A stretch of DNA of 64,000 nucleotides from the NCBI RefSeq assembly GCF_000347775.1, contig NZ_APAT01000015.1:434001-498000 (forward strand), read 5' to 3'. Under the pieces are notes generated by a model. That model ran no database searches, had not been told where the DNA came from, and saw nothing but the letters and a program-made list of their open reading frames with translations. The DNA is from Marinobacter santoriniensis NKSG1. GTDB taxonomy: Bacteria; Pseudomonadota; Gammaproteobacteria; Pseudomonadales; Oleiphilaceae. Numbering within the stretch: position 1 is the stretch's first letter; the number at the start of each line of letters is the position of its first letter. Positions 41,211 to 50,900 of the stretch are shown piece by piece. Made by a program: the position numbers and the translations under genes.

Positions 41211-42302
41211 ATGGCCATCAAAAATGCGCTTTTGGTCGACGATTCCAAGGTTGCCCGGTTTGCACTGAGCAAACTGCTCGAAGGGCGCGATATGGAGGTC
41301 AACATGGCGGGATCGGCAGAGGAAGCACTGGACTTCCTCAACAGCCACGATCGCCCGGACGTGATCTTCATGGACCACCTCATGCCCGGCATGAACGGCG
41401 TGGAAGCGACCAAGGCCATCAAGGGCAACCCGGACACTGCGGCTATCCCCATCATCATGTGCACGTCGAAGAAATCGTCGTCATTCATGGAAGAGGCCAG
41501 AAATTTCGGGGTCTACAACATCCTGACCAAACCGCCGCATACCGAAGGCCTCAGCCTCGTACTGGACCAGCTTGCCAGCGACGTCGAGGAAGGCAATCTT
41601 CCTACGGGCGTCATGACCGACCTTGCCTCAGAACCGGATACCGACTCCGCCGATCTTGCCACGGACGCGTCTGTGGAGCTGTCCCCGAAAAGTGAGACCG
41701 ACACCATGAGCGGACATAACGGGCAGAATGTGGTTCCCCTGACCAGCGATCTGATCGAGCAGATCGCCCGTTCTGCGGTCAAGACCCACATCAACAATCG
41801 CCTGCACGAATTGCTGAGTGACCTGTTCGACGAGCAGTACGATCACCTCAAGAGAGCCCTGGACGAAACCCGGAGCAAACAGGAGGCGGCTGTCGAAACC
41901 AGGCTGGCCGAACTCGGGGAACTCGTGGATCAGCGTACCCGGCATCTCAGGGACGAGGTCGCGGCGGAAGTGAACCTGAATGTCGCCCGCGAGTTCGCGG
42001 AGCTCACCAAGGAATTCAAACGCAATTCCGGATTTACCCCGGAGCACATGGCCGAACTCAAGGACCACATCACCAGCGTTCAGACCATCGATACCGAGTT
42101 CTGGCAAACCCTTCAGTCCGAGGCGATCCAGCAGGCGCACGAAATCTCCCGGGAAACCGCTGAAGACATCGCGCAACGGACCATTGATCAGTTCGTTGCC
42201 CAGCAGCGGGCGGCCAATTCAAAAGCCTACACCGTAGGCCTTGCCATCAGTCTGGGCGTGTTCAGCGTCGGAATTGCCTGGCTAGCCGGCCTGTTCGGCT
42301 AA
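41211..42302 (+). CDS. membrane-tethered response regulator (REC, coiled coil, C-terminal TM)
   Basis: 363 residues. REC domain at about 5-120 with D10-D11, the phospho-acceptor D55 in [10 protein letters not shown]86 region (M-C-T-S-K-K) and K108 region (L-T-K-P-P). An acidic linker to about 170 is followed by about 160 residues of amphipathic, coiled-coil-like helix with Q/E/K/R/L heptads ([10 protein letters not shown] and later). One membrane helix lies at the very C-terminus (about 338-361: [21 protein letters not shown]). There is no HTH or enzymatic output domain. Localisation or protein-protein output is inferred. Its last 41 bp overlap the convergent nucleotidyltransferase gene. Confidence 0.87.
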   Translation: MAIKNALLVDDSKVARFALSKLLEGRDMEVNMAGSAEEALDFLNSHDRPDVIFMDHLMPGMNGVEATKAIKGNPDTAAIPIIMCTSKKSSSFMEEARNFGVYNILTKPPHTEGLSLVLDQLASDVEEGNLPTGVMTDLASEPDTDSADLATDASVELSPKSETDTMSGHNGQNVVPLTSDLIEQIARSAVKTHINNRLHELLSDLFDEQYDHLKRALDETRSKQEAAVETRLAELGELVDQRTRHLRDEVAAEVNLNVAREFAELTKEFKRNSGFTPEHMAELKDHITSVQTIDTEFWQTLQSEAIQQAHEISRETAEDIAQRTIDQFVAQQRAANSKAYTVGLAISLGVFSVGIAWLAGLFG

Positions 42303-42948
42303 ATTGCTGCCGGATCCGACGCCAGTCTTCTTCGGTATCGACATCGTCGTTTACCCCCGGCACGTCACAGCGCCCCGCCCGCCATTCCGATAACAGGCGC
42401 CCGGCACCGCGGTCGCCGTGCAGCCCGAAAACCCGGCCCCACAATGAACGGGGGATAAACGCGGGGACACCGGGTTTCCCGCCGTAATCGGCCGCCCATG
42501 GCTGGCCCGGATTGCGCCGGACCCGCTCGGCGAACGCCCGCAACGCCGCCGGATCCAGCAAGGGCTGATCCACCACCAGCACATAGACACCCACCGGGCG
42601 CGGCCCGAAGCTTCGCAGACCGGCTTTGAGGGAAGCCGACATCCCCTCCTGCCATTGCCGGCAGACAATCCACCGCGAAGGCTGTGCCCCGGATCGAAAC
42701 CATAGCCGGGGATACCCCGCCCCCACGACAACCCGAACCTCAGGCGTCAGCAGGCGGGCCTGCGCGACCGCCCCCTCCAGCAATGTGCCGTCTCCCCCTG
42801 GCAAATCGAGCAGCGCTTTGGGACGCCCCAGTCGCCTTGAGGCGCCGGCCGCGAGCACCAGGGCCGGAATCGCGGCAATACAGGGTTCTCTAGTGATGAT
42901 AGTCAGCCACCCAGATGCGTTGAAAAACGAGACAGGAGGGATGCTCAC
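42262..42948 (-). CDS. MobA-like nucleotidyltransferase (MocA/molybdenum cofactor type)
   Basis: 228 residues. It has the N-terminal nucleotide-binding motif [18 protein letters not shown] near 30-48, and V-L-V-V-D-Q-P-L-L near 120, the metal-binding D-x-P part. The C-terminus has G-D-R-G-A-G-R-L-L and [10 protein letters not shown], both family signatures. It would transfer CTP or GTP to a molybdopterin-type cofactor; no other cofactor genes are nearby, so the substrate remains open. The N-terminal 25 residues before the motif are atypical, and the real start may be internal. Confidence 0.85.
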   Translation of the reverse strand: MSIPPVSFFNASGWLTIITREPCIAAIPALVLAAGASRRLGRPKALLDLPGGDGTLLEGAVAQARLLTPEVRVVVGAGYPRLWFRSGAQPSRWIVCRQWQEGMSASLKAGLRSFGPRPVGVYVLVVDQPLLDPAALRAFAERVRRNPGQPWAADYGGKPGVPAFIPRSLWGRVFGLHGDRGAGRLLSEWRAGRCDVPGVNDDVDTEEDWRRIRQQFSRTGRLARQFRR

Positions 42949-43012
42949 TGCCCAATACCCGGATTTTTGCTAGAATCCGCCCATCAATCAATCACCCCCT
43001 GCCGGATTTCCA

Positions 43013-43864
43013 ATGGACCACCTGTTTGTTGACAACCTGACCGTCATCGATTTTGCCTATCTGGACGGCCAACGCGGCCTTGTCGGCGAAAGCTGGATTA
43101 CCGACGTCGTGCTCGGCGGAGAACTCGATGAGCAAGGCATGGTGTTCGACTTCAGCAACGTCAAGCGCACGATCAAACGCGTCATCGACGAGCGGGTAGA
43201 CCACCGCCTGGTGGTGCCGAGGGAGTATGAGGGTTTCGTCCCCTCGGAAGATCATCCGGATACCTTCTACTGGACCCTGAAAGATGGCCGTCGGATCGTT
43301 CACCGTTCACCAGAAGAAGCGGTGGTCTGGCTGCCGACACGGCAGGTTGTCCCCTCCGCGGTTGCAGCCCTGCTTGAGCAGGAATTGATGGCGGTCCTTC
43401 CCTCCAACGTCACCTCCGTGTCCATCAATCTGCGGGAGGAGGTGATCGAGGGAGCTTACTATCATTACGTCCACGGCCTGAAAAAGCACCTGGGAAACTG
43501 TCAGAGGATTGCCCATGGTCATCGCTCTCCCATTCGGATCGAACGCAATGGTCACAGGGACTATGACCAGGAGCGACAGTGGGCAAAGCTCTGGCAGGAC
43601 ATCTACGTGGGTTCGGAAGAAGATGTGGTGCAACGGAAAGTAGCGGCGGATGGAACCCACTACGTTACCTTCGAATACGAAGCGAATCAGGGAGAATTCG
43701 CTCTGACGCTGCCGGAAGACAGGGTTTATATGCTCGACACCGATACCACGGTGGAGTTTATTGCCGCCCACATTGCCAACACGCTCAAACAGACCTTCCC
43801 CAACGATACGATCCGCGTGAAGGCCTACGAGGGTGTGGGCAAAGGCGCCATAGCCGAACGCTAG
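43013..43864 (+). CDS. 6-pyruvoyl-tetrahydropterin synthase/QueD-family protein, two-part form
   Basis: 283 residues, over twice QueD length (about 120). The N-terminal half has G-M-V-F-D-F-S-N-V-K near 42-51 and D63-H64, the second half of the usual QueD fold, without the zinc His triad in front. The C-terminal half has H151, H154, H159, C163 and H168-G-H170 (Y-Y-H-Y-V-H-G-L-K-K-H-L-G-N-C-Q-R-I-A-H-G-H), the zinc and catalytic set, and later D-T-T-V-E-F-I-A near 245. A tandem fold with complementary degeneration is thus likely. A role in queuosine or pterin synthesis is plausible but not shown. Followed by a terminator. Confidence 0.8.
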   Translation: MDHLFVDNLTVIDFAYLDGQRGLVGESWITDVVLGGELDEQGMVFDFSNVKRTIKRVIDERVDHRLVVPREYEGFVPSEDHPDTFYWTLKDGRRIVHRSPEEAVVWLPTRQVVPSAVAALLEQELMAVLPSNVTSVSINLREEVIEGAYYHYVHGLKKHLGNCQRIAHGHRSPIRIERNGHRDYDQERQWAKLWQDIYVGSEEDVVQRKVAADGTHYVTFEYEANQGEFALTLPEDRVYMLDTDTTVEFIAAHIANTLKQTFPNDTIRVKAYEGVGKGAIAER

Positions 43865-43879
43865 GCGTTCGGCTATGGC

Positions 43880-43915
43880 GAGGTTGGGCGAACGATTCGC
43901 TCAACCTCTTTTTTT
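43880..43915 (+). terminator. terminator of the QueD-like gene
   Basis: A 13-bp stem, GAGGTTGGGCGAA with TTCGCTCAACCTC (one G-U), a three-base loop and seven Ts. Confidence 0.93.
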
Positions 43916-43922
43916 CAGGCAC

Positions 43923-43952
43923 AAAAAAAACCGCCCGGAGGCGGTTTTTTTG
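43923..43952. terminator. terminator of the tRNA operon
   Basis: Arms AAAAAACCGCC and GGCGGTTTTTT around CGGA. On the minus strand it comes 35 bp after tRNA-Glu, with a T-tract, and should end the tRNA transcript. Confidence 0.9.
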
Positions 43953-43986
43953 ATGGCGTTCCGGCGGACTAACCGAAAAGCCTTAT

Positions 43987-44062
43987 TGGCGTCCCCTAGG
44001 GGGTTCGAACCCCTGTTGCCGCCGTGAAAGGGCGGAGTCCTAGGCCACTAGACGAAGGGGAC
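43987..44062 (-). tRNA. tRNA-Glu (anticodon TTC)
   Basis: 76 nt with CCA encoded. The acceptor GTCCCCT pairs with AGGGGAC, discriminator G, T-arm GGGGTTCGAACCCC and anticodon arm CCGCCCTTTCACGGCGG with TTC in the loop. It reads GAA and GAG. Second in a tandem with tRNA-Ala, seven bases apart, downstream of the glutamyl-tRNA synthetase gene. Confidence 0.97.
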
Positions 44063-44069
44063 TAGAAAT

Positions 44070-44145
44070 TGGTGGAGCCAAGCGGGATCGAACCGCTGAC
44101 CTCAACACTGCCAGTGTTGCGCTCTCCCAGCTGAGCTATGGCCCC
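44070..44145 (-). tRNA. tRNA-Ala (anticodon GGC)
   Basis: 76 nt with CCA encoded. Acceptor GGGGCCA with TGGCTCC, D-arm GCTC...GAGC, anticodon arm CAACACTGGCAGTGTTG with GGC, T-arm GCGGTTCGATCCCGC. It reads GCC and GCU codons. First gene of the tRNA operon. E. coli also has tRNA-Ala(GGC) genes beside gltX. Confidence 0.97.
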
Positions 44146-44158
44146 TCAACGGCTGCGT

Positions 44159-44187
44159 ATATTAAGGATCCGCCGGGGGGGCGTCAA
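44159..44187 (-). promoter_or_regulatory. tRNA operon promoter
   Basis: On the minus strand TTGACG (44187-44182), 17 bases, TAATAT (44164-44159), near consensus with ideal spacing and a GC-rich discriminator (ACGCAGCCG), typical of stringently controlled stable-RNA promoters. The start would be about 44152, seven or so bases before tRNA-Ala. Confidence 0.8.
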
Positions 44188-44258
44188 CACTTAAAACAGA
44201 CTTTTTTGCAGTTTTCTGAACATCCCTGTCCAGATCGATCAATTCCTCGCCAAAGCGG

Positions 44259-45743
44259 TCATTCCGCGTTCAGAGCCGCGTATTCCTTCTCCACTTTTTT
44301 GGTTTCTTTCTTGGAGAAACCGCCCAGAACCTGGAGGGCATGACGCAAACGGGAACGGGTCATATCCGGTCCGAGCAATGCCATGGAATCCATCACCGAC
44401 CAGGAGTTCGGCGTTCCGGCAATGGCCACGAAGATGGCGAACATGAAATCGCCCATCTTCAGGTCCATCGCCTTGGCAAGCGCCTTGATGTCGGCAAAGA
44501 TGTTTTCCTTGCTCCAGTGACGCTGGGCTTCGAGCCGCCACAGAGTGAACTGCAGCACTCGTTTGATCTGCGCTTCTTCCAGCTTGTTGTGGGCGAAATC
44601 ATCCGGCGTCAGGTTGAGCATGCCGGAGAACATGAACTGGGCCATGGGCGCCACATCGGCAAACACCTCCGCCCTGCCCTTGATATGCGGCACCAGAGCA
44701 GCCAATGCATCCTCGTTGAACCACCACTGCCGCATACGCTCCATAAACTGCGCGTCGCTCAGTTCCTCCCGCAGCCACTGGCCGTTCAGCCAGCGCAATT
44801 TTTCGACATCGAACACCGGGCCACCCAGCGACACGCGCTGGATGTCGAAGTTCTCGATCATCTCATCCAGGGTGAACTTTTCCCGCTCGTCCGGCATGGA
44901 CCAACCCATGCGCCCCAGGTAATTGGTCACCGCCTCTGGCAGGAAACCCATCCGCTCGTAGAAATTGATGCTGGTCGGGTTCTTCCGCTTGGACAGCTTG
45001 CTCTTGTCGGGGTTACGCAGCAGTGGCAGGTGACAGAGCACCGGCATGTCCCAGTCGAAGTACTGGTACAGGAGCTTGTGCTTGGGCGCCGAATTGATCC
45101 ACTCCTCACCCCGCAGCACGTGGGTTATGCCCATCAGATGGTCATCCACGACATTGGCCAGATGGTAAGTGGGCATACCATCCGATTTCAGGAGAATCTG
45201 ACAATCAACCTGCCCCCAGTCGATTTCAATGGTGCCACGCAGCATGTCATCAATTTCACAGACACCCTCGTCGGGGACCTTCATCCGGATCACGTAGGAC
45301 TCGCCAGCATCAAGACGGCGCTTCACCTCTTCCTCGGACAGCTCCAGGTCGCCCTTGATACCGGGGTTAAGGCCGTTTGCCTTGCGTTCTTCGCGGATCG
45401 CATCCAGCTCTTCCGGGGTCCGGAAGCAATAGAACGCGTGACCCGCTGTGACCAGGTCTTCCGCATACTGACGGTACATATCCTTGCGTTCCGATTGCCG
45501 ATACGGGCCATGGGGACCACCGACATCCGGACCTTCGTCCCAGTTGAGACCCAGCCAGCGCAGGGCCTGGAGAATGTCCCGCTCCGACTCGGCCGTACTC
45601 CGCACCTGATCGGTGTCTTCAATCCGGAGAATGAACTGACCGCCGTGCTGGCGCGCAAAACAGAGGTTGAACAGGGCCACGTAGGCGGTACCGACGTGAG
45701 GATCTCCGGTCGGGGATGGCGCAATTCGGGTGCGTACTGTCAT
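44259..45743 (-). CDS. gltX: glutamyl-tRNA synthetase
   Basis: 494 residues. Class I signature [13 protein letters not shown] (HIGH variant) at 9-21 and K-L-S-K-R (KMSKS) near 245. The anticodon-binding helical domain makes up the last third. It charges tRNA-Glu, whose gene lies 200 bp downstream. No cysteine-type zinc motif is seen in the usual C-x-C...H-C region, so it belongs to the zinc-free group. Confidence 0.97.
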   Translation of the reverse strand: MTVRTRIAPSPTGDPHVGTAYVALFNLCFARQHGGQFILRIEDTDQVRSTAESERDILQALRWLGLNWDEGPDVGGPHGPYRQSERKDMYRQYAEDLVTAGHAFYCFRTPEELDAIREERKANGLNPGIKGDLELSEEEVKRRLDAGESYVIRMKVPDEGVCEIDDMLRGTIEIDWGQVDCQILLKSDGMPTYHLANVVDDHLMGITHVLRGEEWINSAPKHKLLYQYFDWDMPVLCHLPLLRNPDKSKLSKRKNPTSINFYERMGFLPEAVTNYLGRMGWSMPDEREKFTLDEMIENFDIQRVSLGGPVFDVEKLRWLNGQWLREELSDAQFMERMRQWWFNEDALAALVPHIKGRAEVFADVAPMAQFMFSGMLNLTPDDFAHNKLEEAQIKRVLQFTLWRLEAQRHWSKENIFADIKALAKAMDLKMGDFMFAIFVAIAGTPNSWSVMDSMALLGPDMTRSRLRHALQVLGGFSKKETKKVEKEYAALNAE

Positions 45744-45841
45744 GAAACCTTCCTGAAAACTGAGTGACCGTGGATGAAAGCCGGCATTATAACGATCTGG
45801 CCATGTTTTCGCATGACGATATCCGCTGGCGGCCTCAAGCT

Positions 45842-45863
45842 TGATGTTATATTATAACATTTC
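45842..45863 (+). promoter_or_regulatory. Zur box upstream of znuA
   Basis: ATGTTATATTATAACAT (45844-45860) is a perfect 17-bp palindrome, with TTTC on the right, close to the gammaproteobacterial Zur consensus GAAATGTTATANTATAACATTTC. It overlaps the likely -10 region (TATATT/TATAAC) and ends 23 bp before the znuA start, so Zn-loaded Zur would repress transcription directly. Confidence 0.85.
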
Positions 45864-45886
45864 AAATTGACCGCTAAGGAATGTCC

Positions 45887-46831
45887 ATGCACTTTTTTTC
45901 CGGGCTTCGATTCGCCTGTACTCTGCTGATCAGTACCCTTGCCGTCGCTGGCCCGACAACGGCCAACGCAGAGACCGTCGTCGTCACCTCCATCAAACCA
46001 CTGGCGCTTCTGGTACAGGCTGTGGCGACCGATGACACCCGGATCGTCACACTCGTTCCCCCGGGAGCCAGCCCCCACAGCTACAGTATGCGCCCTTCCC
46101 AGCGCCGTGAACTGGCCAGGGCCGACATCATCTTCTGGGTGGGCCCCGACATGGAAACCTTCCTCACACGCCTGCTCACAGGCCAGGACTTCAGCAACCG
46201 AACCGTTGCCCTCGGCCGGGAGCCCGACGCCATGGCCGGGCATGAAACAAAGCACGAAGACGAACACCACGAAACTGCCGGACACGACCATCAACACGGT
46301 GATGGCCAGGACCCCCATATCTGGGTCGATCCCGCTCTGGCAGTCGATATGGCGAGAAAAATCGTGGTGGCGCTCTCCCAATTACCCGATCAGGATGTTG
46401 CGCAACTCGACCGGAACCTGACCCGTTTTGAAAACGCCGTCAAACAGAGAGAAGCGGCGATTTCGGAGCAATTGGAACCGACACACGACATCAGACTCTT
46501 TGCCTACCATTCCGCGCTGACGCGGTTCGCCGACCATTACGGCCTGCACATAGAGGATGTGCTCACACTCAATCCGGAGCTGTCGCCGGGCGCCCGGCAT
46601 GTGGCAGAGATCCGGAACAAACTCGGCCAGGCCAAACACCCCTGCGTGCTCACCGAACCTCAGTTCAATCGGCAATGGTGGCAGACAGCGACAGAGGGAA
46701 TGGATGTAATCATCAGCACCTGGGATCCCCTGGCCACAGACATCAAACCGTCGGCTTCAGGCTACCTAGAATTCCAGCAATCCATTGCCGATGCCATACT
46801 ACGCTGCCTACCAGAGCAGGCTGAGCATTAA
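45887..46831 (+). CDS. znuA: zinc ABC transporter substrate-binding protein ZnuA
   Basis: 314 residues from ATG at 45887, six bases after TAAGGA; an ATG at 45881 touches that site. Signal peptide to about residue 28 (A-N-A). Metal ligand residues: H near 65 (G-A-S-P-H-S-Y), a His/Asp/Glu-rich loop (about 118-142; H-E-D-E-H-H, H-D-H-Q-H), H-I-W near 145, H near 210. The histidine loop is the ZnuA signature. It delivers Zn2+ to ZnuBC, whose genes are not beside it. Its 3' end overlaps the convergent permease gene by 24 bp. Confidence 0.94.
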   Translation: MHFFSGLRFACTLLISTLAVAGPTTANAETVVVTSIKPLALLVQAVATDDTRIVTLVPPGASPHSYSMRPSQRRELARADIIFWVGPDMETFLTRLLTGQDFSNRTVALGREPDAMAGHETKHEDEHHETAGHDHQHGDGQDPHIWVDPALAVDMARKIVVALSQLPDQDVAQLDRNLTRFENAVKQREAAISEQLEPTHDIRLFAYHSALTRFADHYGLHIEDVLTLNPELSPGARHVAEIRNKLGQAKHPCVLTEPQFNRQWWQTATEGMDVIISTWDPLATDIKPSASGYLEFQQSIADAILRCLPEQAEH

Positions 46832-47722
46832 AGGAATGGACACCATGGCCAGCAATGTCTGGCCACTGATGATTCCGGCCATCAGCGGCGCGTCCCCGCC
46901 GAGTTGGCGGGCCAGGATGTAGGCCGATGTGGCCGTGGGCAGAGAGGCAAGAAGAACGGCCACCTGCACCAGCAATCCACTGAGCCCCATTAGGGTCGCC
47001 AAACCAAGGGTGATCAGCGGAAAAACCAGCAGCTTCAATACCGACGACACAAGGAAAGGACCGGAAGCCCCACGCAGGGCCGCAAGCTTCAGCCCTGCGC
47101 CAACGGTCATCAGGCCCATCGGCAAGGCCAGATTACTGAGCGGTTCCAGGATGCCAGCCAGCAGCGGATGAAAGCCGATCTTGAAATAGCTCCAGATGAC
47201 GCCCACGACCGATCCCACGATCAGCGGGTTGGTCGCAATGGCCCGCAATACCTGGCTCAGACGGATGGCGTCCTGCCCCGCAACCAGACTGAACATCAGA
47301 ATGCAGAGCAGATTCAGCAGCGGCACCATCACGGCCACGGAGATGGCGGTCAACGACAGCCCCTCGTCCCCGAGCAACATTCCGCCCGCCGCCAGGCCCA
47401 CGTAAGAATTGAACCGGATCGCACCCTGAAAAACGGATGAAAAAACCGGCCCACTCCAGCTCCAGATCTTCTGGGCGAGCATCAGCGCGACGGTCATCGC
47501 CAGCAGCATCATCGAAATCAGAAACGCAATATCGCCGTACGCCGATGGCGCCAGGCGCGCCTGGCCGAGCTTGAACACCAGCATCGCCGGGAACAGGACA
47601 TAGTAGGTAAACCGTTCCGCCTGGGGCCAGAAATCGGCGCCAGGGAAATCCAGCCGACGCAAGACGTGGCCCAACATGATAAGGACAAACACAGGCACCA
47701 GGGCCTGAACCATTACCGGCAT
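46808..47722 (-). CDS. AEC-family permease
   Basis: 304 residues and about ten membrane segments. The N-terminus (V-P-V-F-V-L-I-M-L-G-H-V-L-R-R) and the N-P-L-I-V-G-S-V-V-G-V-I-W repeat are typical of the auxin efflux carrier family, whose bacterial members move malate, malonate or other dicarboxylates. Substrate not assignable. Monocistronic and divergent from the GGDEF-EAL gene. Confidence 0.88.
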   Translation of the reverse strand: MPVMVQALVPVFVLIMLGHVLRRLDFPGADFWPQAERFTYYVLFPAMLVFKLGQARLAPSAYGDIAFLISMMLLAMTVALMLAQKIWSWSGPVFSSVFQGAIRFNSYVGLAAGGMLLGDEGLSLTAISVAVMVPLLNLLCILMFSLVAGQDAIRLSQVLRAIATNPLIVGSVVGVIWSYFKIGFHPLLAGILEPLSNLALPMGLMTVGAGLKLAALRGASGPFLVSSVLKLLVFPLITLGLATLMGLSGLLVQVAVLLASLPTATSAYILARQLGGDAPLMAGIISGQTLLAMVSIPLMLSLLW

Positions 47723-47918
47723 AACAAAAAGCTCCAGCGGCAGTTGGCATCACCGGATCCGATCCGAAGAACGTTCAGGAAAGTCGTGCAGGATAACAGA
47801 CGCCAATCATCCCGTCCCGAGCGCCTGCCTGTCAGCTCCCACCAAAGCAGCACTTGCACTGTCGGGGAAAACCGTCAACACTTTGGACAGGTATCCCCGT
47901 GGCAGATCGAGAGTTCCA

Positions 47919-50900
47919 TTGAACGACACTCATAACGCCGACGTTTCCAGAAACGGCTCCGGTCCGGAGCCGTCTTCCAGGCCAACAGCCTTGCCAACTG
48001 ACGCACGCATTTACCGATTAACCCAGATTTACCGGGCGCTCAGCGAAATCAATCAGGCAATCATTCGCATGAGTGACGAGCGGGAACTCTTTCCGCTGGT
48101 CTGCCGGATCGCGGTGCAATATGGCGGCGCCAACATGGCCTGGATTGGCGTGGCCGATGCGGAATCGGAACAGATCCTTCCGGTGCAGCACTTTGGCATG
48201 GGTACGGATTATCTCGACACCCTCCGCATATGCACCCGGGAAGACAGTCCGGAGGGACGTGGCCCATCGGCCACCGCCTACCGGGAAAACCATCCGGTGG
48301 TGGTCAATCACTTTGCCGACAACCCGATCACCCAACCCTGGCACGAGCGGGCCCGGCGTTTTGGCTGGGGCAGCAGCGGATGTTTTCCCATCCAGCGTAA
48401 CGGCATCCCCTATGCCGTTCTATCGGTCTACCACCAGGCAGATGACTTCTTCGACAGCGAGACCATCGGCCTGCTTGAAGAGATGGCCCAGGACATCAGC
48501 TTCGCACTCGATAACTTTGATCGGGAGAGAGAGCGCCGCGACACGCTCGAGGCTCTTCGCGCCAAGGAACAGCACTTTCGCGCCTATTTCGAGAGATCCA
48601 TGCTCGGTATGGCCGCAACGCGGCCGGACCGAAGCTGGCTGGAAGCCAACCAGGCCCTTTGCGACATGCTCGGGTATTCCGTTGAGGAGCTCTGCACCAG
48701 AACCTGGGAAGAACTCACCCATCCAGAGGATCTGGCGCCTAACAATAAGCTCTTCACTCAGCTGGTAAACGGCCAAATCAACGAATTCGTCATTGAAAAG
48801 CGGTTTATCCGAAAATCGGGTGAACCGATTGATGCGCACCTGGCTGTTCGCGCCGTTCGAAATGAAGACGGCAGTCTAGCCTATGCGGTGTCACTCATCG
48901 AGGACATCACACCCCGGAAGCAGGCGGAACGGCGGGAGGCCATGCGGCGGCGCATTCTCGAAAGAGTCGCCAGAGGCGGAAGCCTGGAAGACATCATGCT
49001 TCAGGTCGCCTACGAAGCCGAAGCGATTTATCCCGGATCCAGATGTTCCATCCTGCTTGCCGACGACCGGGGCGAGCAGCTGCTGAGCGGCGCCGCGCCA
49101 AACCTGCCCGACTTCTTCAATGAGGCCGTTAACGGCATCCCCGTTGAAGAAGGAGTGGGTTCCTGCGGAACGGCGGCATACACCCGCGAACGAGTGATTG
49201 TTGGGGACATTGCCTCCCATCCCTACTGGAAGGACTACAAAGAGCTCGCGGCTGCGGCCGGCGTCGCATCCTGCTGGTCAGAACCGGTTCTTTCCGCCTC
49301 AGGCGAAGTCCTGGGTACCTTCGGAATCTATCGACAGGTACCAGGGCTGCCGGATGACCAGGAAATTGCCCTGATTGAAAGCGCCGCCAATCTGATTGGC
49401 ATCGCCATAGAGCGACAACGCGCCGAGAAGGAACTGCATCTTGCCTCCTCCATCTACAGCCACAGCGCCGAAGCGGTGCTGGTGACCGACGCCGACAATA
49501 AAATCATTGCCCTGAACCCGGCCTTCACCAGAATCACCGGGTACACATTACACGATGTTCTCGGCAAAGATCCCTCACTGCTTCGTTCTGACCGACACGA
49601 CGAAGACTTCTACCGCACCATCTGGCGCGACATTCTTCAACACGGCGGATGGCAAGGGGAAATCTGGAACCGACGAAAAAGTGGGGAGAGCTTCCCCGCC
49701 TGGCTGACCATCAACGTCGTCCGCAATGAAAAGGATGAAATCCAGCGGTATGTCGCGCTGAGCTCCGACATCAGTAACAAGATTCGCTCCGATGAGCTGA
49801 TCTGGCGCCAGGCCAATTACGACTTCCTGACCGACCTGCCGAACCGACACATGTTTCAGGACCGGCTGGAACAGGAGCTGAGAAAAGCACGTCGGCACAA
49901 GTCCATGCTGGCGCTGCTGTTCGTGGATCTCGACCGGTTCAAGGATGTAAACGACACCCTGGGACACACATCCGGTGACCAGCTCCTCATTAACGCCGCC
50001 GAGCGGATTTCCGGATGCCTCAGGGATTCCGACACCGTTGCACGGATGGGAGGCGACGAGTTTACGGTGATCCTGCCGGATCTTGGATCCTCCGCGGACG
50101 CTGAACGGGTTGGCGCGCACATCATCACCGCGCTGGCAGAGCCCTATGTGATCAACGGCCAGACACTCTACCTGTCCGCCAGTATCGGGATCACCTTTTA
50201 TCCCGAGGATTCAACAGAAGCGGGCCAGCTTCTGCGCAATGCGGACCAGGCCATGTATGCGGCCAAGCACGCCGGAAGGAACTGCATACGCTACTTCACG
50301 AAGTCATTGCACGATTCCGCGCAGAACCGCCTCATGCTGATCAACGACATGCGGAGCGCTGTGGGTAAACAGCAGTTCGAACTGCACTTCCAGCCCATCG
50401 TGGATCTTGTTACCGGTCGGGTCGTGAAGGCAGAAGCCCTGATCCGCTGGCACCATCCAGAACGCGGTCTGATCAGCCCGGCGGACTTCATTCCCCTGGC
50501 CGAAGAGACCGGACTGATCGTCGACATCGGTGACTGGGTATTCCGCGAAGCCGCAACCTGGACAAAGCGATGGAATGACCGGTTCGACACCGGCCTCCAG
50601 ATCTCCGTCAATACCTCTCCGATCCAGTTCCAGAACGATGCCTTCAACGTGCCGGCCTGGCGGGCCTACCTGCAAACCGCCGGGCTGAACGAGAAGTACC
50701 TGAGTATCGAAATTACCGAGGGACTGCTGATGAATGCCAGCGAGGCGGTCACCGACAAACTGCTCGGCTTCCGGGATGCCGGTGTCCAGGTGGCCATTGA
50801 TGACTTTGGTGTGGGTTACTCGGCCCTGTCCTACCTCAAACGGTTTGATATCGACTATCTGAAAATCGATCAGTCCTTCATTCGCAACCTGGGGACGGCA

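Noticed and set aside
41211..42302. Reading the REC-TM gene as a phage or toxin-antitoxin component
   Set aside because: Composition matches neighbours, the REC domain is complete and no phage or partner genes are present.
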